A DNA stretch of 64,000 nt, taken from Rhodothermales bacterium (lineage in GTDB: Bacteria; Bacteroidota; Rhodothermia; Rhodothermales; UBA10348). Position 1 is the first letter of the stretch, and every line of letters starts with the position of its first letter. Positions 16,285 to 24,722 of the stretch are shown in pieces. Under the pieces are notes generated by a model, which did not search any database, was not told the DNA's origin, and saw only the letters and a list, made by a program, of their open reading frames with translations. The stretch covers positions 22,501 to 86,500 of the forward strand of contig JANJTM010000054.1 of the NCBI GenBank assembly GCA_024711125.1. Reading direction: 5' to 3'. The position numbers and the translations under genes are program-made.

Positions 16285-16992
16285 CTACTTCTTGAGCGTC
16301 ATGCCCGCCTTGAGGCCGAACTGCCACCCGGTGGCCGTGCGTTCGTAGTCGCCCTCGCCCTCGGTATAGCGGCTCATTTCGATCGAAGGCGTCACGGTCA
16401 CCAGGCCCGGACCCTTCTTCATCGAGCCCGTCAGGCCCAGCTTGAGCCCGAACGGGGTCCAATTGTATTCGTCGTCGCTGGACACTCCCTTGGAGGCCGA
16501 GTCATAGCTCGACGTGTACCGGTTGACGCGGATGGTCGCGTGCGGAAGCAGCCCGATGTCCTTCATCGGTTTGATCGAACGGGACACCCCTACGTCGATT
16601 CCGAAACCGCTGACGTCCACGTTCTCCTCGCCCGCGAAGACGAGGTGGTAGGTCAGGTCGGCGGACACCGTGACCGGGTACCTGTCGCCCTGCCGGATGG
16701 GCACCGCGATGAGTCTCGGGGAGACGTACAGGTTCGCTTCCGCATTCTCCTCCTTCTCCCGCTGGAATTCGAGCCCGACGCCGAACTTGGACGTGGGGAG
16801 GAAGCCCGCCTTGAACCCGAACAGGGACTTCGAGTGCGTGCCGCCTCCACAGCAGTCGGTCTTGTATTCGGTCGACCCGAAGCTGAACCCCAGGTCTCCG
16901 TAGAAGCCCTTGTCGACGAGGGCCTCCCACTGCGCCACCGCGGGCGCGGCGAGCAGCAGGCTCATCACCATCATTGCCGTGAACTTTCGCAT
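16285..16992 (-). CDS. Small outer-membrane beta-barrel protein
   Basis: This 235-residue protein has a signal peptide (MMVMSLLLAAPAVAQ). Alternating hydrophobic and polar strands follow (FYGDLGFSFGST, FGVGLEFQREKE, YPVTVSADLTYHLVF, GWQFGLKAGMTLKK), typical of an eight- to ten-stranded outer-membrane barrel. Two adjacent cysteines (TDCCGGG) lie in the first predicted loop. A strong Shine-Dalgarno GGAGGT precedes the ATG by five bases, which is unusual among genes here and fixes the start. Function is unknown; porin-like or structural roles are possible. It is transcribed away from the nuo operon, with a 288-base gap between them that contains the nuo promoter candidate. Confidence 0.75.
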   Translation of the reverse strand: MRKFTAMMVMSLLLAAPAVAQWEALVDKGFYGDLGFSFGSTEYKTDCCGGGTHSKSLFGFKAGFLPTSKFGVGLEFQREKEENAEANLYVSPRLIAVPIRQGDRYPVTVSADLTYHLVFAGEENVDVSGFGIDVGVSRSIKPMKDIGLLPHATIRVNRYTSSYDSASKGVSSDDEYNWTPFGLKLGLTGSMKKGPGLVTVTPSIEMSRYTEGEGDYERTATGWQFGLKAGMTLKK

Positions 16993-17150
16993 GGGTACCT
17001 CCGATGGTTTGCCGGACGTCCCAATCCTCGCTCAGGCGGAGGGAATCCGTGCGACAGGCACCTGCGCGAGTCTGCGTAGGACCGATCCCGGCACGGCCGG
17101 CGCCGTTCGTCCCGCCCGGTCGTTTCGTCCAATCTTCTACCCCCCGCGCG

Positions 17151-17181
17151 TTGACTACGGGAACGGGGTGGGCTAGCTTCG
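17151..17181 (+). promoter_or_regulatory. Candidate promoter of the nuo operon
   Basis: TTGACT (five of six to the -35 consensus) and TAGCTTCG are separated by 17 bases, with a leader of about 95 bases to nuoA. TAGCTTCG is also one mismatch from the Bacteroidota -7 element TAnnTTTG. This is the best-looking promoter in the window. Confidence 0.5.
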
Positions 17182-17280
17182 AAACCCTGAAAATCTCTCA
17201 TTTTCGGGCATTGGCCCACGGCGGAACCTCCCGCTGCCCGGCCCGGTCCCGAACGGCCGCTCCACCCGTCCTGGTCTCCC

Positions 17281-17652
17281 ATGCTGACCGACTTCGTGCC
17301 GCTGCTGATCACGATCGTGATCGCCGGCGGAATCGCGCTTACGCTGCTCAAGGCGGCCGAACTGCTGGGTCCGAGCCGACCCAACCTGATCAAGCAGAAG
17401 TCCTACGAGTCGGGCATGGACCCGATCGGAACGGCACGCGACCGGTACTCGGTCAAGTTCTACCTCGTCGCGATGGTCTTCATCGTGTTCGACGTTGAAG
17501 TGGTCTTCCTGTATCCGTGGGCGGTGAGCTTCCACGAGTTCCTCAAGGCGGGCGTCGGAGCGCCGCTCATGGGCATCGTGGTGTTCTTCGTGATCATCCT
17601 CGCGGTCGGGCTGCTGTACGACATCAAGAAGGGCGGCCTGGAATTCGACTGA
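17281..17652 (+). CDS. nuoA: NADH-quinone oxidoreductase subunit A
   Basis: The 123-residue membrane subunit of complex I has three transmembrane helices (about residues 4-26, 62-80 and 93-114). It carries the conserved loop with K-x-x-x-YESG-x-x-P (KSYESGMDPIG) and RYSVKFYLVAMVFIVFDVE, which is diagnostic. NuoA links the peripheral arm to the membrane arm near the quinone site. It is the first gene of the nuo cluster, 51 bases before nuoB. Length is normal and the start is unambiguous. The likely promoter is at 17151-17181. Confidence 0.96.
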   Translation: MLTDFVPLLITIVIAGGIALTLLKAAELLGPSRPNLIKQKSYESGMDPIGTARDRYSVKFYLVAMVFIVFDVEVVFLYPWAVSFHEFLKAGVGAPLMGIVVFFVIILAVGLLYDIKKGGLEFD

Positions 17653-17703
17653 GCTCCGCGCTTCCGTCTTCCCCGGGTATCCTCCGATCCATCCCCCAAG
17701 CCC

Positions 17704-18303
17704 ATGACCCTGGCACCGGACAGCCCCCTCCACAGCGAGGGATTCCTCACGACGCGCGTGGACGCGGTCGTCAACTGGGCGCGCTCGAACTCGCTGATGC
17801 CGATGCCCATGGGCCTCGCCTGCTGCGCGATCGAGATGATGGCCTTCGCCGCCCCCAAGTACGACGTGGCGCGCTTCGGCAGCGAGGCGATGCGATTCTC
17901 CCCCCGGCAGGCCGACCTGATGATCGTGGCGGGCTGGGTGTCCTACAAGATGGCCCACACGATCCGCCGCATCTGGGACCAGATGGCCGACCCGAAGTGG
18001 TGCATCGCCATGGGGGCCTGCGCGTCCACGGGCGGCATGCACCGGTGCTACGGCGTGGTCCAGGGCTGCGACAACTTCCTCCCCGTCGACGTCTACGTTC
18101 CCGGCTGCCCCCCGCGCCCGGAAGCGGTGATCCACGCGATCATGGACATCCAGGAGAAGGTGCGCAACGAGTACTCGGTGGCGACCGACGCGCACCGCGG
18201 AAAGGGAGCCCCCGAGCCCACCCCGCTGCGCCCGCGCGTGCTCACGCCCGGCGGCGACCGGGTCATCTCCCCCGTTGCGCTGTACGACCAGGAGGCCCTG
18301 TGA
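17704..18303 (+). CDS. nuoB: NADH-quinone oxidoreductase subunit B
   Basis: The 199-residue peripheral-arm subunit carries the terminal [4Fe-4S] cluster N2 next to the quinone site. The ligands are visible as the Cys40-Cys41 pair, Cys106 (GACAS) and Cys135 (PGCPP). The surrounding sequence ([18 protein letters not shown] and the [15 protein letters not shown] segment) is canonical. A C-terminal extension of about 35 residues, rich in Pro and Arg, follows the conserved core. Its stop lies 2 bases before the nuoC ATG, consistent with tight operon translation. Confidence 0.96.
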   Translation: MTLAPDSPLHSEGFLTTRVDAVVNWARSNSLMPMPMGLACCAIEMMAFAAPKYDVARFGSEAMRFSPRQADLMIVAGWVSYKMAHTIRRIWDQMADPKWCIAMGACASTGGMHRCYGVVQGCDNFLPVDVYVPGCPPRPEAVIHAIMDIQEKVRNEYSVATDAHRGKGAPEPTPLRPRVLTPGGDRVISPVALYDQEAL

Positions 18304-18305
18304 CC

Positions 18306-18974
18306 ATGGCGACCCGTACGCTGGCCTTTCACTTCACCCCGGTCGACGGGCCTCGTGCCGTCGAAGGAACGCGAAATCCGCACGCCAAGGCGACGACGTT
18401 CGACCCGGATACGGTCGAAGCCCTGCAGGCCGCCTTTCCTGACGCCGTCGGCGAGGTTTTCCTCTACGCGAACGAGCACACGGTCTACGTCGACCGCTCG
18501 CGCATCGTCGACGTCTGCCGTTTCCTAAAGGAGGATCGCGGGTTCGAGTACCTCGCCGACATGGGCGGAATCGACCTCTTCGTCGAAGGCACCCGGTACG
18601 AGGTGTTCTACAATCTCGTCTCGCTGTCCCGCTCCAGGCGGCTCCGGCTGAAGATCCGCGTGAACGAGGACGATGCCGTCGTGCCTTCGATCACCGGGAT
18701 CTATCGCGCCGCCGGCTGGAACGAGCGGGAATGCTGGGACATGTTCGGCATCCGGTTCGACGGCCACCCGGACCTCCGGCGCATGTACATGCCCGAGGAT
18801 TTCGAGTACCACCCGCTGCGCAAGGAATTCCCGTTGCTCGGCGTTCCGGGCTCGCTCCCCCTGCCGCCTCAGACACCCGAGGCGGGCCTCACGCTCGATC
18901 CGTTCGCCGCGGCCCACGGCTCGCGCCCCGTCAAGAGCTTCGAAGAGGCCGAGTCGGACCTCGCCCGCCAGTAG
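18306..18974 (+). CDS. nuoC: NADH-quinone oxidoreductase subunit C
   Basis: The 222-residue subunit matches the 30-kDa family. The hallmark C-terminal stretch includes ERECWDMFGIRFDGHPDLRR followed by EYHPLRKEFPL. The first about 40 residues are variable. It binds NuoD and NuoB in the connecting module of complex I. It is a separate gene here, not fused to nuoD as in some bacteria. The ATG at 18306 is preferred; a GTG at 18300, overlapping the nuoB stop, would add two residues. The stop is 4 bases before nuoD. Confidence 0.95.
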   Translation: MATRTLAFHFTPVDGPRAVEGTRNPHAKATTFDPDTVEALQAAFPDAVGEVFLYANEHTVYVDRSRIVDVCRFLKEDRGFEYLADMGGIDLFVEGTRYEVFYNLVSLSRSRRLRLKIRVNEDDAVVPSITGIYRAAGWNERECWDMFGIRFDGHPDLRRMYMPEDFEYHPLRKEFPLLGVPGSLPLPPQTPEAGLTLDPFAAAHGSRPVKSFEEAESDLARQ

Positions 18975-18978
18975 CGCC

Positions 18979-20298
18979 ATGAGCATCATCTCCAGGGAAG
19001 ACATCAGCGGAAATCTCCGCTTCTGGCCACGTCACAACGAGGCCATCTACCGGCGCCTCGAGTCGAAGCACTCCTGGCTCGAGGAGAAGGGTCTCGGCAA
19101 GGTGCGCGGCGCATCGGACCCGCTCGAGAACGAAATGGTGCTGAACATCGGGCCGCAGCATCCGGCGACGCACGGCGTGCTTCGCTGCGTGGCGCGGCTC
19201 GACGGCGAGACCATCGAGAAGTGCGTGGTCGATATCGGCTACCTGCACCGCGGGCTGGAAAAGGTCGCCGAGAACAAGACCTACCAGGAGTTCATGCCCT
19301 ATACGGACCGCATGGACTACCTGTCGCCTTACTCGAACAACGTGGCCTGGTGCCTCGCGGTGGAAAAGGTGGCGGGAATCGAGGTGCCGGAACGTGCGCA
19401 GTGGATCCGGATGATGATGTCGGAGCTTGCCCGCATCTCGTCGCACCTCATCTGGATGGGCGTGGGGCTGATGGACGCCGGCGCGGTATCGGTCTTCCTG
19501 TGGACCTTCAAGTACCGCGAGGATCTCTACTCGATCTTCGACCATGTGGCCGGCGCGCGCCTCACGGTGTCGCACAGCCGTATCGGCGGGGTCGCCAGCG
19601 ACGTGTCGGACGAGGCGATCGGCATGATCCGCGCGTTCGTGGACGACTTCCCGGCCGCGCTCACCGGGTGGGAGAAACTGCTGAACCGCAACCGCATCTG
19701 GATCGACCGCAACGTCGGTATCGGGGTCCTGACGAAGGAGGAGGCCATCGCGTTCGGCATGACGGGTCCGAACCTGCGCGGATCGGGCATTCCGCACGAT
19801 ATCCGGCGATTCGAGCCCTACCTCAAGTACGACGAGGTGGATTTCCTCATTCCGATCCGCGAGGAAGGCGACGCGCTGTCGCGGTACTTCGTGCGGCTCG
19901 ACGAAATGAAGGAGTCCCTCAAGATCGTGCGCCAGTGCCTCGATCGGCTCGACCGGGTGAAGGGCCCGGTGCGCACCGACGACGCCAAGCGGTCCTACCC
20001 TTCCAAGAACGAGGTCTATTACTCGATGGAAGGGTTGATCCACGACTTCATGTACACCGACACGGGCGTCTGTCCGCCCGACGGCGTGTGGTCGTACCAC
20101 GCGATCGAGGCGCCCAAGGGCGAACTCGGTTTCTATCTGCAGTCCGACGGCACGGGCCACCCGTTCCGGGCGCGCATCAACGCGCCGAGCTTCTCGAACA
20201 TCCAGGGTCTCGAGGCCATGATGGAGGGTGCGATGATGGGTGACATGGTCATCCTGATCGGCACCGTCGATCCGGTGCTCGGCGAGGCCGACAAATAG
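18979..20298 (+). CDS. nuoD: NADH-quinone oxidoreductase subunit D
   Basis: The 439-residue 49-kDa subunit forms much of the quinone-binding cavity with NuoB. Signature segments are GPQHPATHGVLR, DIGYLHRGLEK, YTDRMDYLSPYSNN and a C-terminal YHAIEAPKGELGFYL. The first about 45 residues form an extension before the conserved core. The frame is open further upstream inside nuoC, but that region is plainly out of frame with a good start and MSIISRED fits the family. It follows nuoC by 4 bases and precedes nuoE by 7, so it is part of a continuous operon. Confidence 0.96.
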   Translation: MSIISREDISGNLRFWPRHNEAIYRRLESKHSWLEEKGLGKVRGASDPLENEMVLNIGPQHPATHGVLRCVARLDGETIEKCVVDIGYLHRGLEKVAENKTYQEFMPYTDRMDYLSPYSNNVAWCLAVEKVAGIEVPERAQWIRMMMSELARISSHLIWMGVGLMDAGAVSVFLWTFKYREDLYSIFDHVAGARLTVSHSRIGGVASDVSDEAIGMIRAFVDDFPAALTGWEKLLNRNRIWIDRNVGIGVLTKEEAIAFGMTGPNLRGSGIPHDIRRFEPYLKYDEVDFLIPIREEGDALSRYFVRLDEMKESLKIVRQCLDRLDRVKGPVRTDDAKRSYPSKNEVYYSMEGLIHDFMYTDTGVCPPDGVWSYHAIEAPKGELGFYLQSDGTGHPFRARINAPSFSNIQGLEAMMEGAMMGDMVILIGTVDPVLGEADK

Positions 20299-20305
20299 AT
20301 CGACC

Positions 20306-20980
20306 ATGGCCGATTTCATCAAGCATCCGGTCGTCGAGCTCCCCGAGCGCGATCCCGAGCCGTCCGTTCCGGCAGACCGTCTCTTTTTCTCCGAGGAGGA
20401 GAAGGCACGCATCGCGACGTACGTATCGCGGTATCCGACGGCCGACGGCGCCATCATGCGCGCGCTCTGGCTCGCCCAGGAGAAGTTCGGATGGCTGCCT
20501 CCCGAGGTGATCCGGCTTACGGCCGACACCGTGGGCATCCCGTACTCCCAGGCGTACGGCGTGGCCACCTTCTACTCGCAGTACTACAAGCGGAAGATGG
20601 GCACGCACGTCCTCGACGTATGCACCTGTTTTTCGTGCCAGGTCTGCGGCGGCTACGACATGCTGCACCACCTGGAGAAGAAACTCGGCATCCGGAAGGG
20701 CGAAACGACCCCCGACGGTCGCTTCACGATCCAGGAGGTCGAGTGTCTCGGCGCGTGCGGCTCGGCCCCGATGATGCAGGTCACCAACGGCCCGTACGTG
20801 ATGAACCTCACCGAAGAGAAGCTCGACACGCTCGTCGATGCGCTCCAGGAAGGGCGCATGCCGCCGTTCGCTTCGGTCACCCTGCCGCAGGACCAGGACG
20901 AGATGGGTGGCAATCGCCGCTCCGACGCCCCGTCGCAGGAGATCTACCAGGCCCCTCCCGTATCGCAGACCATCCGCTGA
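20306..20980 (+). CDS. nuoE: NADH-quinone oxidoreductase subunit E
   Basis: The 224-residue subunit holds the thioredoxin-like [2Fe-2S] cluster N1a of the NADH dehydrogenase module. Ligands are Cys106 and Cys111 (VCTCFSC) and Cys147 and Cys151 (ECLGAC), with the expected spacing. Extra cysteines at 108 and 114 are unusual for the family. The protein has a longer C-terminal tail (about 45 residues, Pro/Gln-rich) than typical NuoE. The start is set by the ATG 7 bases after nuoD. nuoF follows after 33 bases. Confidence 0.95.
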   Translation: MADFIKHPVVELPERDPEPSVPADRLFFSEEEKARIATYVSRYPTADGAIMRALWLAQEKFGWLPPEVIRLTADTVGIPYSQAYGVATFYSQYYKRKMGTHVLDVCTCFSCQVCGGYDMLHHLEKKLGIRKGETTPDGRFTIQEVECLGACGSAPMMQVTNGPYVMNLTEEKLDTLVDALQEGRMPPFASVTLPQDQDEMGGNRRSDAPSQEIYQAPPVSQTIR

Positions 20981-21013
20981 GACCCGACCCGGGGCTCTTC
21001 GATTCCCACGCCC

Positions 21014-22351
21014 ATGTCCGTTTCCAACGGTAGCGTTTCCAAGGCCGGCGACTGGCGCTCGTACCAGCGCGTGCTGCTTCCCCCGGTCAAGGACCTGCAC
21101 AAGCTAGAGGTCTACGAGCAGCACGGCGGTTACGCCTCGCTGCGTAAGGCCCTGACCGACCCGGCCTGGACTCCCCAGGCCGTCACCGAGGAGGTGAAGA
21201 AGTCGGGCCTCAAGGGCCGCGGCGGCGCCGGATTTCCGACCGGTCTGAAGTGGACGTTCATGCCACCGGTGAACCCGGACGTTCCGCGCTTCCTCTGCTG
21301 CAACGGCGACGAGTCGGAGCCGGGCACCTTCAAGGACCGGCAGCTGATGGAGTACAATCCGCACCTGGTATTCGAGGGCATGATCCTGGCGTCGTACGCC
21401 ATGTCGGTCAAGACCTCGTACCTGTACGTGCGCGGCGAGTACGCCGACTGGATCAGCCACATGGAGCGGGAGCTCGAGAAGCTCTATGCCAAGGGATACG
21501 TCGGCAAGAACATCATGGGCACGGGGTTCTCGACCGACCTCGTGATCCACAAGGGCGCCGGCGCCTACATCTGCGGCGAGGAGTCCTCGCTCATGGAGTC
21601 GCTCGAGGGCAAGCGGGCGTACCCGCGCTCGAAGCCGCCCTTCCCGGCGCAGCGGGGCATCTGGGGCTATCCGACCACCATCAACAACGTCGAGACCCTC
21701 GCCTGCGTGCCGCTCATCCTCGAGAAGGGAGGCGACTGGTACGCGAAGATCGGCGCCGAAAAGCACCCGGGGCCGGTCCTCTACGGCATCTCGGGGCACG
21801 TCAACCGACCGGGCGTCTACGAGTACCCGACCGGCATGCTGATTTCTGACCTCATCTACGAGGTCTGCGGAGGCATCCGGGGCGGAAAGAAGCTCAAGGC
21901 TCTCGTTCCGGGAGGCAGTTCGACCCCGGTCCTGCGCGCCGACATGATCGACGGCGTGACCATGGACGCCGACGGACTTCGGGCGGCAGGCTCCATGATG
22001 GGTACCGCGGGCATGCTCGTGCTGGACGAGGACACCGACATGGTCTCGTTCCTTCGGCGCATCACGCACTTCTACCACCACGAGTCGTGCGGGCAGTGCA
22101 CGCCGTGCCGCGAGGGTACCGGGTGGCTCGAAAACATCGTCACCCGCATCGACGAGGGCGAAGGCAACCTGAGGGATCTCGACCTGCTGCTCGACCTCTG
22201 CTCCCAGATGGAAGGCCGCACCGTGTGCGCCCTGGCCGACGCCGCGGCGTGGCCCGTGCGGTACACGGTCGAACGCTTCCGTTCCGAATTCGAAGCCAGG
22301 TGCCGGCCTTCGCTCGTATCCGTTCCCGAGACCGCCGCACTCCCGGCGTGA
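21014..22351 (+). CDS. nuoF: NADH-quinone oxidoreductase subunit F
   Basis: The 445-residue subunit binds NADH, FMN and the [4Fe-4S] cluster N3, where electrons enter complex I. The FMN/NADH glycine loop GRGGAGFPTG is at 68-77, GAGAYICGEE lies mid-protein, and N3 ligands are Cys359, Cys362 and Cys365 (ESCGQCTPCREGT) with Cys405 (RTVCALAD). Length and order are standard. It is followed after 24 bases by a DUF4920 lipoprotein gene and then nuoG, where most operons go straight from nuoF to nuoG. Confidence 0.96.
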   Translation: MSVSNGSVSKAGDWRSYQRVLLPPVKDLHKLEVYEQHGGYASLRKALTDPAWTPQAVTEEVKKSGLKGRGGAGFPTGLKWTFMPPVNPDVPRFLCCNGDESEPGTFKDRQLMEYNPHLVFEGMILASYAMSVKTSYLYVRGEYADWISHMERELEKLYAKGYVGKNIMGTGFSTDLVIHKGAGAYICGEESSLMESLEGKRAYPRSKPPFPAQRGIWGYPTTINNVETLACVPLILEKGGDWYAKIGAEKHPGPVLYGISGHVNRPGVYEYPTGMLISDLIYEVCGGIRGGKKLKALVPGGSSTPVLRADMIDGVTMDADGLRAAGSMMGTAGMLVLDEDTDMVSFLRRITHFYHHESCGQCTPCREGTGWLENIVTRIDEGEGNLRDLDLLLDLCSQMEGRTVCALADAAAWPVRYTVERFRSEFEARCRPSLVSVPETAALPA

Positions 22352-22375
22352 CGACACCCTACCGTACCGAATCCC

Positions 22376-22939
22376 ATGACCCGTTTCCTCCTCGCGATTC
22401 TTCTCCTCGTCGTGGCCGGCTGTGCCGGTGGAACCAACGAATCCCTCGATCCCGCGGCGACCTATGACGCCGTCGGAGCCTCGATCACGCCCGACGAAGC
22501 GGTCGCCGCGGCGGCCGTGCTGGCCGATCCGTCGGCCTATGTCGGCAAGGAAGTGAAGATCGAGGGCGCGGTGACCGAAGTCTGCCAGAGCGCCGGATGC
22601 TGGCTGACCATGGGGGTTTCCGAAGCCGGCATGCTTCGCGTCGACGTTCCGCGGGACTCTGCGGGCGCGTACGTGTACACCTTCCCCAAGGATATCGCGG
22701 GCCGCCGCGTCATCGTCGCCGGCGTGCTGAAGCAGGGCGCCGATGCTGCGCACGAGCACGGCGAGCACGAAACGCACGATGCGACGGCCGCCGACACGGC
22801 TGCCGCGCAGGCCCACGACGAAGCCGAGGCGGCCGCGATGACCGTGAGCCTGGCCCTAGTGGCCGACGGCGCGCTCGTCGAACGCGCGCGCACCGAGGGC
22901 ACCGAGACCGAATCGCCGGCCGAAGGCGTCGAGAACTGA
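22376..22939 (+). CDS. DUF4920-type lipoprotein with His-rich segment, inside the nuo operon
   Basis: The 187-residue protein has a lipoprotein signal (LLVVAGC, Cys16) and a compact beta domain with the C-x4-C motif CQSAGCW (Cys70, Cys75). The motif and flanking sequence (GKEVKIEGAVTEV before it, WLTMG after it) are characteristic of DUF4920. Between about 125 and 148 is an acidic stretch with five histidines (AHEHGEHETH, then AHDEA), which could bind metal. It lies between nuoF and nuoG with gaps of 24 and 18 bases, so it is almost certainly co-transcribed with complex I. Possible roles include metal or redox sensing, or assembly of exported metalloproteins; none is proven. The location suggests a respiratory link. 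Confidence 0.75.
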   Translation: MTRFLLAILLLVVAGCAGGTNESLDPAATYDAVGASITPDEAVAAAAVLADPSAYVGKEVKIEGAVTEVCQSAGCWLTMGVSEAGMLRVDVPRDSAGAYVYTFPKDIAGRRVIVAGVLKQGADAAHEHGEHETHDATAADTAAAQAHDEAEAAAMTVSLALVADGALVERARTEGTETESPAEGVEN

Positions 22940-22957
22940 TTTCCAACCGTTGGATCC

Positions 22958-24676
22958 ATGCCCACGATCACCATCGACGGAGTCGCCCACGAGTTCGAGG
23001 CGAAGCAGGCCCTCCTGCAGTTCTGCCTCGACCGGGGCATAGAGGTTCCGCACTTCTGTTATCATCCGGCGATGTCGGTCCCGGCCAACTGCCGGCAGTG
23101 TCTCGTCGAGGTCGGGATGACCGAGGTCGACCGCGAGACCCGGCAGGTCAAGTTCGGCGAGGACGGCAAGCCCATCGTGCGCTTCCTGCCCAAGCTCCAG
23201 ACGAGCTGCTCGCAGGAGATCGCCGACGGCATGGTCGTGCGCACCCACCGGACGAGCGATCTCGTCGCGCGAGCCCAGAAGGACACGCTCGAGCTGCTGC
23301 TGATCAACCATCCGCTCGATTGCCCGATCTGCGACCAGGCGGGGCACTGCCCCCTGCAGATCCAGGCCTACAAGTACGGTCCGGAGGGCTCGCGCTTCGA
23401 GTTCGAGAAGACGCACAAGCCGAAGCGTATCGAGCTCGGCCCGCGCGTCATGCTTGACGGAGAGCGGTGCATCAATTGCACGCGCTGCGTGCGCTTCACG
23501 GGCGAAGTCTCGAAGTCGCACCAGCTCACGATCATCGAACGCGGCGTGCGCAACTACCCGATGACGCCGCCCGGAGTGGTGTTCGACGAGCCGTACTCGA
23601 TGAACGTCATCGACATCTGCCCGGTGGGAGCGCTGACGTCGGTGGATTTCCGGTTCAAGGCCCGTGTCTGGGAGATGTCGAAGACGGCATCGATCACCGT
23701 GTCGAACGCCAAGGGCTCGAACTGCTGGTACTGGGTCAAGGACAACCGGGTGCTGAAAGTCACCCCGCGGGACAACGAGCAGGTCAACCGGTACTGGCTG
23801 CCGGACGAGGATCGACTCGACTACGAGCGCTTCAACGACGGCCGGCTCAGCGGCCCTGTCGTGGACGGTCGTCCGTCATCGTGGGACGCCGCGTACGCCG
23901 CGGCGGCCGAGGTGCTGGGCTCGGTCGAGCCTGCCTCGATCCTGTTCCTCGGTTCGGCCCACGCTTCGGTCGAGGACAACTGGCTGCTCTCCCGCCTGGC
24001 GACGCATCTCGGCGCGCCCGCTCCGGTCTACATCCCCCACGTCGACCCCGGACACGGGGACGGCTGGCTGCGCACCGACGATCGCACGCCGAATGCCCGC
24101 GGCTGTGAAGCGCTCGGGATCCTCCCGATCGATGCCGACTCCGTGCGCAAGCGCCTGTCGTCCGGCGCGGTGAAGGCCGTCTACGTGCTGGAGGAAGATC
24201 CGATCGCATCGGGCGTCTTCTCGGCCGACGATCTCGGATCGGCGCCGGTGATCGTTCACGCCTGGCACACGGACAACCGTACGCTCGCGGCGGCGAAGGT
24301 CGGGCTCCCTGCCGCGATGGTCGTCGAAACCATCGGAACGTTCGTCAACGAGGACGGGCGCGCCCAGCGCGTGCGCCCGGCGAAGGCCATCAAGGGCGTC
24401 AACCGGACGCTGATGATGGAAGTGGGCAAGAGCCGGCACGACCTGCACGGCACCCCGTTCGACCGCTGGTACGACGAGACCAACCTCGTCGACTGCCAGC
24501 CCGGCTGGGTATCCCTCCCGGCCGTCGCGGCCCGCTGCGGGCTCGAACTTTCGTATCGCGGCCCGAAGGACATCCTCGCCGAGATCGCCGGGTCGAACGA
24601 AGCGTTTCGAGGTGTGAGCTACGAAGCGATGGGCGAATCCGGTGTCCGTCTGCAGGAGACCGCTCAAACGGCCTGA
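22958..24676 (+). CDS. nuoG: NADH-quinone oxidoreductase subunit G, short form
   Basis: The 572-residue protein carries the NuoG iron-sulfur region. A plant-type [2Fe-2S] site has Cys34, Cys45, Cys48 and Cys84. The His-ligated N5 site is His118, Cys122, Cys125 and Cys131 (HPLDCPICDQAGHC). A [4Fe-4S] site uses Cys171, Cys174, Cys177 and Cys221. The molybdopterin-oxidoreductase-like C-terminal part is shortened relative to the about 900-residue E. coli protein, ending after the domain III region, as in some other bacteria. The extra N7 cluster motif is not seen. The start lies 18 bases after the DUF4920 gene, and nuoH follows after 46 bases. Confidence 0.94.
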   Translation: MPTITIDGVAHEFEAKQALLQFCLDRGIEVPHFCYHPAMSVPANCRQCLVEVGMTEVDRETRQVKFGEDGKPIVRFLPKLQTSCSQEIADGMVVRTHRTSDLVARAQKDTLELLLINHPLDCPICDQAGHCPLQIQAYKYGPEGSRFEFEKTHKPKRIELGPRVMLDGERCINCTRCVRFTGEVSKSHQLTIIERGVRNYPMTPPGVVFDEPYSMNVIDICPVGALTSVDFRFKARVWEMSKTASITVSNAKGSNCWYWVKDNRVLKVTPRDNEQVNRYWLPDEDRLDYERFNDGRLSGPVVDGRPSSWDAAYAAAAEVLGSVEPASILFLGSAHASVEDNWLLSRLATHLGAPAPVYIPHVDPGHGDGWLRTDDRTPNARGCEALGILPIDADSVRKRLSSGAVKAVYVLEEDPIASGVFSADDLGSAPVIVHAWHTDNRTLAAAKVGLPAAMVVETIGTFVNEDGRAQRVRPAKAIKGVNRTLMMEVGKSRHDLHGTPFDRWYDETNLVDCQPGWVSLPAVAARCGLELSYRGPKDILAEIAGSNEAFRGVSYEAMGESGVRLQETAQTA

Positions 24677-24722
24677 TCCACCCGGGGCGGAAGAACCGCC
24701 GCCCCCCTACCGCGCCTATTCC

